From: an uncultured Flammeovirgaceae bacterium
GTDB lineage: Bacteria; Bacteroidota; Bacteroidia; Cytophagales; MED-G16
Direction of reading: 5' to 3'
NCBI GenBank assembly: GCA_913052485.1
Contig: CAJXDN010000011.1
Location: 1 to 40,578, forward strand
DNA length: 40,578 nt
Made by a program: the position numbers and the translations under genes. The notes under the pieces are model-generated. The model was not told where the DNA came from. It ran no database searches and saw only the letters and a program-made list of their open reading frames with translations. Within the stretch, counting starts at the first letter, position 1. Each line of letters begins with the position of its first letter. This document shows positions 15,932 to 24,509 of the stretch, piece by piece.

Positions 15932-18219
15932 AAAAATCTAAAAGCTTAATAAATAAGATCTGGTTTTCCCTGATTTCAGGAATTATTGTAATTTCAACAT
16001 TTATTATCTCAATCAATTACAATTTATTTAACTTGTTTGGTGGAATGCCAAGCTTACAGGACTTGGAAAAGCCAGAGTCAGAGTTGTCTTCCGAATTATA
16101 CTCTAGTGATAATAAACTGCTTGGAAAGTATTTTAGATATAATAGATCACCAGTAAAATTTAGTGAACTTTCAGATCAACTTGTGACTACATTATTAGTT
16201 ACCGAAGACATCAGGTTTTATGACCACTCAGGCATTGACTTAAAAGGTTTAATAAGAGCGAGTTATGGAGTTGGTAAAAATATTTTAACTTTTGGGGCAA
16301 GTGGTCTTGAGGGTGGCGGTAGCACAATAACTCAGCAGTTAGCTAAAAACCTATTTAAAATAAGGCGTGAAAAAAAAGGTAAATTAAGTGGTGTGCCTTT
16401 CCTTGGACTTGTTATCTCAAAAGTAAAAGAGTGGATTGTAGCAGTTAAATTAGAAGAGTTTTATACTAAAAAAGAAATACTAACAATGTATTTAAATACT
16501 GCAGAATATGGCAGCAATTCATATGGAATTAAGGTAGCGTCTAAAACTTATTTTAATAAACTCCCATCTGAATTGAATTATAATGAGTCTTCTATCATTG
16601 TGGGCTTACTGAATAAACCAACAAAATATAACCCCTATTTTAATCCAGAAAATGCAAAAGAGAAAAGAGCAGAAATATTTTATAATTTATTCAAGTATAA
16701 AATTATCGATAATGAATATTATGATTCTCTGAAAGTAGTAGATCTTAGTTTGAATTATAAAGTAGAAAATCAAAATGTAGGGCAAGCAACTTATTTCAGA
16801 ACCGTAGTCAGAAACTATCTGATAAATTGGGCAAAAGAAAATGGATTTGATCTTTTTTCAGATGGCTTAAAAATTCATACAACAATTGATAGCAGAATGC
16901 AAGAATATGCTGAAGATGCAGTTAGGGATCAGATGAAAAGACTTCAAAAAATATTTAGTGAACATTGGAAAGGAAAAAACCCCTGGATTGATGAAAAAGG
17001 ATTTGAAATTGAAGATTTTTTGGAAAATACAATAAAGAGAACCAGGTACTTCAAATCTCTTTTAAGAGAAAATGATAACGATACCTCATTTGTTTTTCAG
17101 AAATTAAATGAAAAGAAAAATATGAAAGTATTTAGCTGGGAGGGGGAGATTGATACCGTGTTCAGTATAATGGATTCGTTAAAATATTATAAAAAATTTT
17201 TACAAGCAGGATTCGTATCTATCGAACCTAAAACAGGTTACATAAGAGCATGGGTAGGAGGAATCAACCACAAATATTTTAAATATGATCATGTAAAACA
17301 AGGGAAAAGACAACCTGGATCAACATTCAAACCTATAGTTTATGCGGCGGCAATTGATAATGGATATTCTCCATGTTATCCTGTAGTGGATGCACCAGTA
17401 GTTTTTGAACTCCCAGGTCAGAATCCTCCCTACTGGAGGCCAGATAATCACAATAGCAAATGGACTGGTGAGACCATGACCCTGAGAAGAGCAATGGCAA
17501 AATCTGTAAATTCAATAACTGCATTTATGACGAAAAAATTATCACCAAATACAATTGTTGACTATGCCAAAAAGTTGGGAATTCAAAGTAAACTAGATGC
17601 CGTGCCAGCAGTTTGTTTAGGGGCTGGTGGAGATGTTTCTTTATTTGATCTAGTAGGCGCCTACAGCACATTTATAAATAAAGGAATATGGACAGAGCCA
17701 TTTTTTATATCTAGGATAGAAGATAAATATGGGAATTTGATTCAAGAGTTTATACCAACTAAACAAGAAGCATTAAGTGAAGAAACTGCGTACTTAATGT
17801 TGCACATGCTTAAGGGTTCAAAAGAAGAAGAGGGTGGTACGGCAAGGGGACTAAATCCTGAGTTAACAGAAGATAATGATGTAGGGGCAAAAACTGGAAC
17901 GACACAGAACGCATCTGACGGATGGTTTATTGGTGTTACTCATAACCTTGTATCTGGAGCATGGGTAGGTGGCGACGATAGGAGTATACATTTCAGAGAT
18001 TGGGTCTTTGGTCAAGGAGCACGTACCGCAATGCCTATCTGGCAGCAATATATGCTAAATGTTTATGAAGATATCGATTTAGGTATTGAAAAAGGAAAAT
18101 TTGATAAGCCTACTAAAATAATTAATGTTGAAATAGATTGCTCAACTTACAATAACGATATAAAATCTGATTCACTAGATGTTATCCTTGATAAAATAGA
18201 CGCATCAGATATTTTCTAG
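15928..18219 (+). CDS. Class A penicillin-binding protein (PBP1A-like transglycosylase/transpeptidase)
   Basis: A 763-residue bifunctional peptidoglycan synthase. One membrane anchor is at ~11-34. The GT51 domain has E93 in VTEDIRFYDHSGID and GGGSTITQQLAKNLF (129-143). The transpeptidase domain has the three active-site motifs: S465-T-F-K468, S526-V-N528 and K655-T-G-T658. All catalytic residues are present, so it should polymerise and crosslink glycan strands. It starts inside the end of porW (4-nt ATGA overlap), so the two are probably co-translated; uvrC follows directly. An insertion of ~100 residues between the domains (~320-420) is typical of this class in Bacteroidota. Confidence 0.95.
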   Translation: MKKSKSLINKIWFSLISGIIVISTFIISINYNLFNLFGGMPSLQDLEKPESELSSELYSSDNKLLGKYFRYNRSPVKFSELSDQLVTTLLVTEDIRFYDHSGIDLKGLIRASYGVGKNILTFGASGLEGGGSTITQQLAKNLFKIRREKKGKLSGVPFLGLVISKVKEWIVAVKLEEFYTKKEILTMYLNTAEYGSNSYGIKVASKTYFNKLPSELNYNESSIIVGLLNKPTKYNPYFNPENAKEKRAEIFYNLFKYKIIDNEYYDSLKVVDLSLNYKVENQNVGQATYFRTVVRNYLINWAKENGFDLFSDGLKIHTTIDSRMQEYAEDAVRDQMKRLQKIFSEHWKGKNPWIDEKGFEIEDFLENTIKRTRYFKSLLRENDNDTSFVFQKLNEKKNMKVFSWEGEIDTVFSIMDSLKYYKKFLQAGFVSIEPKTGYIRAWVGGINHKYFKYDHVKQGKRQPGSTFKPIVYAAAIDNGYSPCYPVVDAPVVFELPGQNPPYWRPDNHNSKWTGETMTLRRAMAKSVNSITAFMTKKLSPNTIVDYAKKLGIQSKLDAVPAVCLGAGGDVSLFDLVGAYSTFINKGIWTEPFFISRIEDKYGNLIQEFIPTKQEALSEETAYLMLHMLKGSKEEEGGTARGLNPELTEDNDVGAKTGTTQNASDGWFIGVTHNLVSGAWVGGDDRSIHFRDWVFGQGARTAMPIWQQYMLNVYEDIDLGIEKGKFDKPTKIINVEIDCSTYNNDIKSDSLDVILDKIDASDIF

Positions 18220-18222
18220 GTG

Positions 18223-20037
18223 ATGATAGATATTAGAAAAATTGATCTTCCAAGCTCTCCAGGAGTATATAAATTCATAAATAAAAATTCTGATGTCATC
18301 TATGTTGGAAAGTCAAAGAGTTTAGAGAAGAGAGTAAAATCTTACTTTCAGAAACAAAGCAATAATAAAATTTCAAAAATGGTAAATGAAATTACTAAAA
18401 TTGACTTTGTAATTTCGGATTCTGAGCACGACGCATTACTTCTAGAAAATAATCTGATAAAAGAATATAAACCCAAATTTAACATACTACTTAGAGATGA
18501 TAAGACATACCCATGGGTATGTATAAAGAAGGAAAGATTTCCTAGGGTGTTTCTAACAAGAAAATATATAAATGACGGTTCAGAGTATTTTGGTCCATAC
18601 ACAAACGTAAAATCGATAAATTCATTACTTAATGTAATCAATAACATTTATCCAATAAGGGCCAGTAATTACAATTTTTCTCAAAAAAAAATAAATGATA
18701 AAAAAAAGAAGATTGGACTTATAATTCACTCTAAAAATGGCCACTCACTGATACTTGGCTTTGAAAAGCTTTCTAATGAGAATAAAAATTTAATGTCTGA
18801 GGATACATATATCGAGAACATTAAATATATAAGAGAGATATTAAATGGAAACTTTAAAAATGTGAAAGAACACCTTTTGAAACAGATGAAAAACTTTTCA
18901 AAAAATCTTGAATTCGAGAAATCACAAAACATAAAGGAAAAATTAGACCTATTAGATACCTATCAATCAAAGTCCATTATAGTAAATGATAAATATAGTA
19001 ACCTAGATGTTATAGGAATCATTGAAGATGAAAAATACTATTTTATAAACTATATAAAAATAAATAATGGGATGATTATTGGTTCGGAATCTTTAAAGAC
19101 TAAGAAAAAACTAATATTTATAGAAAAAGAATTGAGACAAATTATTATGGATCTAAAATTCAAATATAATAGTCTAAATAATACAATAATTTCAAATATA
19201 AAATTAGATAATATCTTATCTGGTAATTTAGAATCATATGTACCTAAAGTAGGTGACAAAAAAAAACTTGTAGACATGAGTCTCAAGAATCTTCTTTTTT
19301 TTAAGAAAAACCTATATAATGAGAAGAAAGAAAGAAAAACTAAAAAACTATCAGTCTTAATAGACCTAAAGAATAAACTAAATCTAAAAAAAATACCATT
19401 TCATATTGAATGTTTTGATATATCTAACATTCAAGGGAAAAATACTGTAGCTTCAATGGTACTATTTAAAGATGGATATCCAAATAAAAAGGAATACAGA
19501 AAATATAAGATAAGATCTGTCGATAAACCTGATGATTTTGAGTCGATGAGAGAGGTAGTGTCAAGAAGATACACAAGGGTAATAAGAGAGGGTAACCCCC
19601 TACCAGATTTAATTATTATCGACGGGGGTAAAGGTCAACTTAGTTCCGCCTGCAATATGTTGAAAGAACTTAACATTTACAATAAAATAAATATAATAGG
19701 GATTGCTAAAAAACTTGAAGAGATTTATTTTCCAAACGATTCTATTCCAGTGCTTCTTGGTAAGAAATCTGAACAATTAAAATTGATTCAAAATATAAGA
19801 AATGAAGCCCATAGGTTTGCAATCAATTATCATAAGCAACTTAGAAGTAATACATTTATTCAATCAGAACTAGAAGAAATATATGGGATAGGAGATAAAA
19901 CAAGAGGTAGACTAATTAGAGCCTTTGGATCTATAGAAAACATTAAGAAAGCAGATAGAAAGGATTTGATTAAACTAGTAGGAAAAGAGAAAACGGAGAA
20001 AATAATTAGATACTATTCTAGTATTCCCAAAGGTTAG
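18223..20037 (+). CDS. uvrC: UvrABC excinuclease subunit C
   Basis: About 604 residues. The GIY-YIG nuclease domain is at ~8-90 (SPGVYKFINKNSDVIYVGKSKSLEKRVKSYF). A UVR motif for UvrB contact lies around 210-240 (KNFSKNLEFEKSQNIKEKLDLL). The RNase H-like second nuclease follows (HIECFDISNIQGKNTVASMVLF and LIIIDGGKGQL), and a C-terminal helix-hairpin-helix pair is present (LEEIYGIGDKTRGRLIRAFGSIENIKKA). It makes the 3' and 5' incisions in nucleotide-excision repair. A GTG at 18220, directly after the PBP stop, precedes the ATG at 18223; either may be used. Its last 20 nt overlap the end of gldN on the other strand. uvrA is also in this window (28125-30938), but uvrB is not. Confidence 0.96.
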   Translation: MIDIRKIDLPSSPGVYKFINKNSDVIYVGKSKSLEKRVKSYFQKQSNNKISKMVNEITKIDFVISDSEHDALLLENNLIKEYKPKFNILLRDDKTYPWVCIKKERFPRVFLTRKYINDGSEYFGPYTNVKSINSLLNVINNIYPIRASNYNFSQKKINDKKKKIGLIIHSKNGHSLILGFEKLSNENKNLMSEDTYIENIKYIREILNGNFKNVKEHLLKQMKNFSKNLEFEKSQNIKEKLDLLDTYQSKSIIVNDKYSNLDVIGIIEDEKYYFINYIKINNGMIIGSESLKTKKKLIFIEKELRQIIMDLKFKYNSLNNTIISNIKLDNILSGNLESYVPKVGDKKKLVDMSLKNLLFFKKNLYNEKKERKTKKLSVLIDLKNKLNLKKIPFHIECFDISNIQGKNTVASMVLFKDGYPNKKEYRKYKIRSVDKPDDFESMREVVSRRYTRVIREGNPLPDLIIIDGGKGQLSSACNMLKELNIYNKINIIGIAKKLEEIYFPNDSIPVLLGKKSEQLKLIQNIRNEAHRFAINYHKQLRSNTFIQSELEEIYGIGDKTRGRLIRAFGSIENIKKADRKDLIKLVGKEKTEKIIRYYSSIPKG

Positions 20038-20887
20038 ATTCCCACTCCATAAGATCTTGCTCTACCTTAAAACTTGCCATTATTCCTTCCTTCCTTGATT
20101 TTGCGTACAATTCTGAAACCCTGATGTCATCAGCGTTAGCTATTTTTACTATTATACCTTTAAACAGTCTCAGTAGAAATGCATCTCCTAGATTCTTATG
20201 CTGAGCAATATTATTTTCATTATACCAGATAGCATCTTTATTCATAGATTTAAACAAATTAAATAAATCAATAAACCTGAATGATGCTATAGGCTTCTCA
20301 AACCCAGCAGGATTATAAAAACTATCACCTGGCAGATACATTGTAATAGCTTGAATATCAAAATAAATCCTAGAATGAATTCTGTCAAAGTATAAATCCT
20401 CTTTAATCTCAAATATTGAAAACTCTCTCTTGGGAATATAGATAGGACCAACGGAAATTTCTTCTACCTCCTCAGCAAATGGATCATCCTCTCCAAATCC
20501 AGCAAATGGATCGTCCAAATCAAAACCCTCCTCCTCTTCTATATCATCGTCAGCCTGTTGAATATTCTCAATAAACACTTCCCTTGACATAACATTACTA
20601 TCATTAACTGAATCGCTATCATAAGGAATTAGAACGCCCCTTTCTACAGCTTCGATAATGATTTTTGATATTTCCCTATTTCGCGCAAAGAAAGGCTTAT
20701 TCTGCTTTTCCTTAAGGTCAACCCTCCTCCATAGTGTCTTCTTCCACATCAAATAAGATTCGTGTACCTGCCTCAAAGACAATGGATTGTAACCATTTGA
20801 CTCAGCACTTGATTGAGAATATGAATCCTCTACCGGTAAAAGCGTTAGCAAGACAAAAAGTACAAGAACCTTATTTAAATTTTTCAT
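20018..20887 (-). CDS. gldN: T9SS ring protein PorN/GldN
   Basis: A 289-residue exported protein: signal peptide ~1-25 (LNKVLVLFVLLTLLPVEDSYSQ), then LMWKKTLWRRVDLKEKQNKPFF, which matches the conserved GldN start (R-V-W-R-x-I-D-x-R-E-K-x-N). The C-terminal half has LYFDRIHSRIYFDIQAI and LRLFKGIIVKIANADDIRVSELY. PorN forms a periplasmic ring with the lipoprotein PorK. An acidic low-complexity insert at ~112-143 contains two DDPFA units. It follows gldM by 3 nt and ends the por/gld operon. Its 3' end overlaps uvrC by 20 nt, tail to tail. Confidence 0.93.
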   Translation of the reverse strand: MKNLNKVLVLFVLLTLLPVEDSYSQSSAESNGYNPLSLRQVHESYLMWKKTLWRRVDLKEKQNKPFFARNREISKIIIEAVERGVLIPYDSDSVNDSNVMSREVFIENIQQADDDIEEEEGFDLDDPFAGFGEDDPFAEEVEEISVGPIYIPKREFSIFEIKEDLYFDRIHSRIYFDIQAITMYLPGDSFYNPAGFEKPIASFRFIDLFNLFKSMNKDAIWYNENNIAQHKNLGDAFLLRLFKGIIVKIANADDIRVSELYAKSRKEGIMASFKVEQDLMEWESNLWEY

Positions 20888-20890
20888 AAT

Positions 20891-22498
20891 TTATTTCAGT
20901 GGTATAGTTATGTATCTTGGTGCAAAGTTTTTAAACTCTTCAACTTCACCTCTAAAGTTAGCTCTTGCAACCCTTTTAATTTCAATAACGATATTATCAC
21001 CTTTTCTCTTTCCAGCTAATTTATTAAGGTTAACATCTTTACTATTAACTCTCTGTCTAGAAACACCTCTACCAGCTCTAACTAAATTAACTTCAGCTTC
21101 TCTCACTTGAAATCTAGCATCTTTAGGTAAAAATTCAGCAAAACTTGCGTCAGCAATTGCGTCTAAACTAAAGTTGGGTGTACTAACAGGAATTCCTGTT
21201 TTAGCGTCAATCTCTTTCCCTCTTATCCTAGCTTTTATCTCAGGAGCAGGAATTTGTCTAACTCCAAAAGACTGAGAACCAATAAAATTTCCAGCGTTAA
21301 TAACATTTAAATCAACTTTTTTAGATTTAGGTATAATTGTAACTTGACCAGACTTAGAACCCTTAAGGACATCACCCCCACTTGCTGAAAAAGTTGGATT
21401 ATATTCAGATCCTAGTGCAGGCACATTAACTGTAATCTCATTTCCACAGTTAAGGTATAAAGCTTGAACAGAGGCTGACTGAATTTGGATTACCGGCCTT
21501 GCAACGAAGTATTCAACTGTATCTACAAAAGTTGTATCTCTACCACCAGGTAGTGTAACACTAATTGTACCAACATAACTTTGTTTAGATAAACCCTCTC
21601 TATCATATTGACCACTTTTAGCGGTGAACTCATAATAACCTCTACCGTTAGATACTTCCAAAGTATCACCATCAGCAGTCATTGTAGGAACAATTGCTGA
21701 AGATGCAGCAGACAAGAATAACTGAGTTCTATACTTGGCCCCTGCGGCAACAACCTTCTGATCAGGTAAAGTAGTTAATGAAACAACATCAAACTTAAGG
21801 TCAGCAGCACCAACAGATGCCGCTAATTTATCTAACGCCTTTATTTCTAAGTTAATTATATCTGATTGTAGTTGACTAAGAGTGGCTAAACCTGCACCCG
21901 CAGAGGTACCAAAACCAAAATTTAATTTCTTGAAAGATGGATCAGTAGGTGGTGCATCATCATATAATGGAATTTGATCAGCATTTCTAGCTATGTCAAC
22001 AACACCTGAACTTTCATCTCCAAGAAAAACAGAATCTTGAATAAAATCCGAGAAATCATTAAGTAGAATTTGAACCTCATCACCATTAAGTTTCCCGTCG
22101 TCATCAATATCTACATTCATATATCTGTATACAAAATCAATATCTTTATAACCTTTGATACCACCCTTACCATCACTTCCACCTGTCTCTTCTACTATAG
22201 TACTTTTGATATCACCTAGATAATTTACAAGCTCGCTTGATTTATTTCTAACAGATTCGGATAATGTTAAAACATCTAAATCCTCCTGTCTGTTACCAGA
22301 ATCTTCTACCGCAGATCTGATATTTTCAATCTTTCTTGAATTATCTGTAACTTTCTCAGAATTAGTAGCCTCAAAACTCTGATTTATTAGTAGAAACTTC
22401 TTCAAAACCTTAGTATCTACGTTAAGTGCTAACATAGCAATTAATACCAGATACATAAGGTTAATCATTTTCTGTCTAGGATTACTTCCTCCTGCCAT
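20891..22498 (-). CDS. gldM: T9SS motor protein PorM/GldM
   Basis: A 535-residue protein with one N-terminal inner-membrane helix (RQKMINLMYLVLIAMLALNV, ~8-27) followed by DTKVLKKFLLIN. The first helix is the one that passes through the GldL pentamer. The large periplasmic part is beta-rich and multi-domain (e.g. AAGAKYRTQLFLSA, VTLPGGRDTTFVDTVEYFVARP), consistent with the four D1-D4 domains of the PorM dimer that carries torque across the periplasm. Length is normal. It lies 34 nt after gldL. Codon use is relatively G/C-rich, suggesting good expression. Confidence 0.96.
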   Translation of the reverse strand: MAGGSNPRQKMINLMYLVLIAMLALNVDTKVLKKFLLINQSFEATNSEKVTDNSRKIENIRSAVEDSGNRQEDLDVLTLSESVRNKSSELVNYLGDIKSTIVEETGGSDGKGGIKGYKDIDFVYRYMNVDIDDDGKLNGDEVQILLNDFSDFIQDSVFLGDESSGVVDIARNADQIPLYDDAPPTDPSFKKLNFGFGTSAGAGLATLSQLQSDIINLEIKALDKLAASVGAADLKFDVVSLTTLPDQKVVAAGAKYRTQLFLSAASSAIVPTMTADGDTLEVSNGRGYYEFTAKSGQYDREGLSKQSYVGTISVTLPGGRDTTFVDTVEYFVARPVIQIQSASVQALYLNCGNEITVNVPALGSEYNPTFSASGGDVLKGSKSGQVTIIPKSKKVDLNVINAGNFIGSQSFGVRQIPAPEIKARIRGKEIDAKTGIPVSTPNFSLDAIADASFAEFLPKDARFQVREAEVNLVRAGRGVSRQRVNSKDVNLNKLAGKRKGDNIVIEIKRVARANFRGEVEEFKNFAPRYITIPLK

Positions 22499-22532
22499 AA
22501 CTTATATTTTTATAATATTTATAATGAAAATC

Positions 22533-23279
22533 TTATTTATGCATAGCATCATACATGCCAACATAAATCTTATTTAACTTACTTAAGTTATCAGTAAGAT
22601 CCTGTAGCTCTTTCTGTAATCTAACAGCATCATTTTGTGCGCTAGTCATACTCTTAGCGGTCTCTGTAATTTGACCTGAGGCATCGACAATAGCTCCTAG
22701 AGAGTTAGATGCATTCTTTAAATTTTCTTTGTATTCATGCGTAAGATCAACAGCTTCCTTAACACTAGATGAAGAAGCGGCCAGATCCTGAGCAGTAGAG
22801 GAAATAGCACTATATGATTCATTTACAGACTTTAAAGAATCCGTAGCACTTTTTATACTATCAGAGTATTCTTTAGCAGCCACTGATGAACCTGCCAGCT
22901 CGTTAATATTACTTGCTTGTGTAGCCATTTTTTTCATTCCATCCCCAACACTTTTCAAAACTGAAGAGTCTAATTGAGCTTCCTTCATCATATCCTGAAA
23001 TTGACTGGCGTTTGAACCTTTACCTGGCGACAACTGAGGATAAACTCTACTCCAATCCCACTCGTGGGATGTAGGTGGATCAAAGGCACTGATTGCGAAA
23101 ATTAATGCCTCAGCGGATAAACCAACAATAAGCATCTCATTAGCGAAAGGCCATCCTTGAAGTTTAAATAATGCTCCTAAGATTACCACTGCGGCACCAA
23201 GACCATATAACAGATTCATATTATCTTCATTCTGAATCCATCTTAAAATCGGGTTATTTGAACGTTTTTTAGTTATCAT
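22533..23279 (-). CDS. gldL: T9SS motor protein PorL/GldL
   Basis: A 248-residue protein with two N-terminal membrane helices (NLLYGLGAAVVILGALFKLQG and MLIVGLSAEALIFAISAF) and a long cytoplasmic coiled-coil-like tail rich in Ser/Ala/Lys. GldL is the pentameric stator-like part of the proton-driven GldLM motor. The membrane Glu is E57 and the Lys of helix 1 is K39, matching E49 and K27 of Flavobacterium johnsoniae GldL as I recall it. The His three residues after that Lys (H30 there) is Gly42 here. The YPQLSPGKGS region following helix 2 is also family-typical. Confidence 0.95.
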   Translation of the reverse strand: MITKKRSNNPILRWIQNEDNMNLLYGLGAAVVILGALFKLQGWPFANEMLIVGLSAEALIFAISAFDPPTSHEWDWSRVYPQLSPGKGSNASQFQDMMKEAQLDSSVLKSVGDGMKKMATQASNINELAGSSVAAKEYSDSIKSATDSLKSVNESYSAISSTAQDLAASSSSVKEAVDLTHEYKENLKNASNSLGAIVDASGQITETAKSMTSAQNDAVRLQKELQDLTDNLSKLNKIYVGMYDAMHK

Positions 23280-23329
23280 CTTTTAAAAATTTAATTGTTT
23301 TTTCTTTATATAAATTTAACTTATTTAGT

Positions 23330-24367
23330 CTAAAAGCCTTCTAAATTTCTGCCTAAATGAGGCATAGCTGTTCTAAAACCAATAAATGCTCTTGTAGAGT
23401 CTTTATATTCAAATGTTCTAGTTGCTACTTCAATAAAAAAAGCAATATCTTTCCAAGATCCACCTCTAATAACTTTCTTGTCATTAGTGTCATCTCTGTA
23501 AATTGGATTTAAATCCCAAACCACTGGATTATAAGAATCTATGTATGCGTCTTCACACCATTCTGCAACATTCCCTGACATATCATATAGACCAAAGTCA
23601 TTTGGGAAAAATACTCCTACAGGTGATGTGTATGCATACCCATCATCAACATAGTTTCCTCTTCCAGGTTTAAAATTAGCTAGTACACAACCTCTTGAGT
23701 TTCTTGTGTAAGGGTTACCCCAAGGATACTTTACATTATCTCTCCCACCTCGTGCGGCATATTCCCATTCTGCCTCAGTTGGAAGTCTGAATGAAGGAAA
23801 TGGTAGGAGTCCTTGCTCCTCTCTGTATGAATTTAAAAAACTTGACCTCCACCTTGCAAATTCCTTTGCAGATTCCCAGGAGACACCCACAACAGGATAA
23901 TCATCAAATGCTGGATGAGACCAATAGTAAGCCAGGAGAGGATCACCATAGTGGTTAGTAAAATCACTAGTCCATACTGTTGAATCAGGCTTTAAAGATT
24001 CTAATGTCGTGCCCTCAGATAAATCATATTCTGGATTGTCTTCTATATACTGAATGAATTGCCTATACTCATCGTTTGTGATTTCAGTATCATCCATGTA
24101 AAAAGCACTAATTGTTACCTGCCTGTTAAAATTACTCTGATCAGCTTGAATATTTTCATCAGCTTGCCCCATATAAAATCTCCCAGTTGGGATATAGACC
24201 ATACCGTATTGTGCTGACATCTCGAATCCATCTCTATCTAATGTGCCAACAAGTTGACCCCTTGGATTTTTCTTACTCGAGCCCCCCCCAAGCAGACCGC
24301 AACCTGCTATAAAAAATGCTAAAAGGCAAAGTAATATCTTTGAAATGTTTGATTTGGTCTTAAACAT
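23330..24367 (-). CDS. gldK: T9SS lipoprotein PorK/GldK (FGE-sulfatase fold)
   Basis: About 345 residues. A lipoprotein signal peptide ends LLAFFIAGC. The rest is the formylglycine-generating-enzyme-like (SUMF1) fold: MVYIPTGRFYMG, FYMDDTEITNDEYRQF, FRLPTEAEWEYAARGG, DMSGNVAEWCEDAY, VIRGGSWKD and FIGFRTA. PorK is thought to be structural, forming outer-membrane-linked rings with PorN. The frame also opens at a TTG at 24379, but the ATG at 24367 gives a clean signal peptide. A perfect 9-bp-arm inverted repeat sits just ahead of this ATG. It is separated from porP by 142 nt, the longest gap in the window. Confidence 0.95.
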   Translation of the reverse strand: MFKTKSNISKILLCLLAFFIAGCGLLGGGSSKKNPRGQLVGTLDRDGFEMSAQYGMVYIPTGRFYMGQADENIQADQSNFNRQVTISAFYMDDTEITNDEYRQFIQYIEDNPEYDLSEGTTLESLKPDSTVWTSDFTNHYGDPLLAYYWSHPAFDDYPVVGVSWESAKEFARWRSSFLNSYREEQGLLPFPSFRLPTEAEWEYAARGGRDNVKYPWGNPYTRNSRGCVLANFKPGRGNYVDDGYAYTSPVGVFFPNDFGLYDMSGNVAEWCEDAYIDSYNPVVWDLNPIYRDDTNDKKVIRGGSWKDIAFFIEVATRTFEYKDSTRAFIGFRTAMPHLGRNLEGF

Positions 24368-24376
24368 AATTAAACG

Positions 24377-24397
24377 CAAAGTTAAAACTTAACTTTG
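24377..24397. repeat. Perfect inverted repeat in the gldK leader
   Basis: Arms CAAAGTTAA and TTAACTTTG (9 bp) flank AAC, 9 nt upstream of the gldK ATG. Each arm ends in TAACTTTG, which fits the -7 consensus TAnnTTTG, facing opposite ways. It could be an operator overlapping a promoter, or an RNA hairpin close to the start codon. Confidence 0.55.
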
Positions 24398-24448
24398 AAA
24401 TATCTAAATTATTGTTTTAAACGATAAATATTTAGTTAGAAAGTTAAA

Positions 24449-24456
24449 CAAATATA
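24449..24456 (-). promoter_or_regulatory. Candidate -7 box (TATATTTG) for gldKLMN
   Basis: In the 142-nt porP-gldK gap the minus strand reads TATATTTG, an exact TAnnTTTG match. A promoter here would give gldKLMN its own start with an ~75-nt leader containing the inverted repeat at 24377-24397. No ideal -33 TTG is seen. The rest of the gap holds nothing else I can name. Confidence 0.4.
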
Positions 24457-24509
24457 ATAAAACTAACTACGAAAGTTGAATTTGAGTGTATTTATGGTTT
24501 GTCCTTTTT

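Noticed and set aside
18348-19286. Several minus-strand frames inside uvrC
   Set aside because: Phe/Ser-rich shadows opposite a complete uvrC; no starts with support.
24368-24509. A small RNA or riboswitch in the porP-gldK gap
   Set aside because: Apart from the 24377-24397 repeat and a possible -7 box there is no G/C-containing stem or terminator-like U tract to support one.
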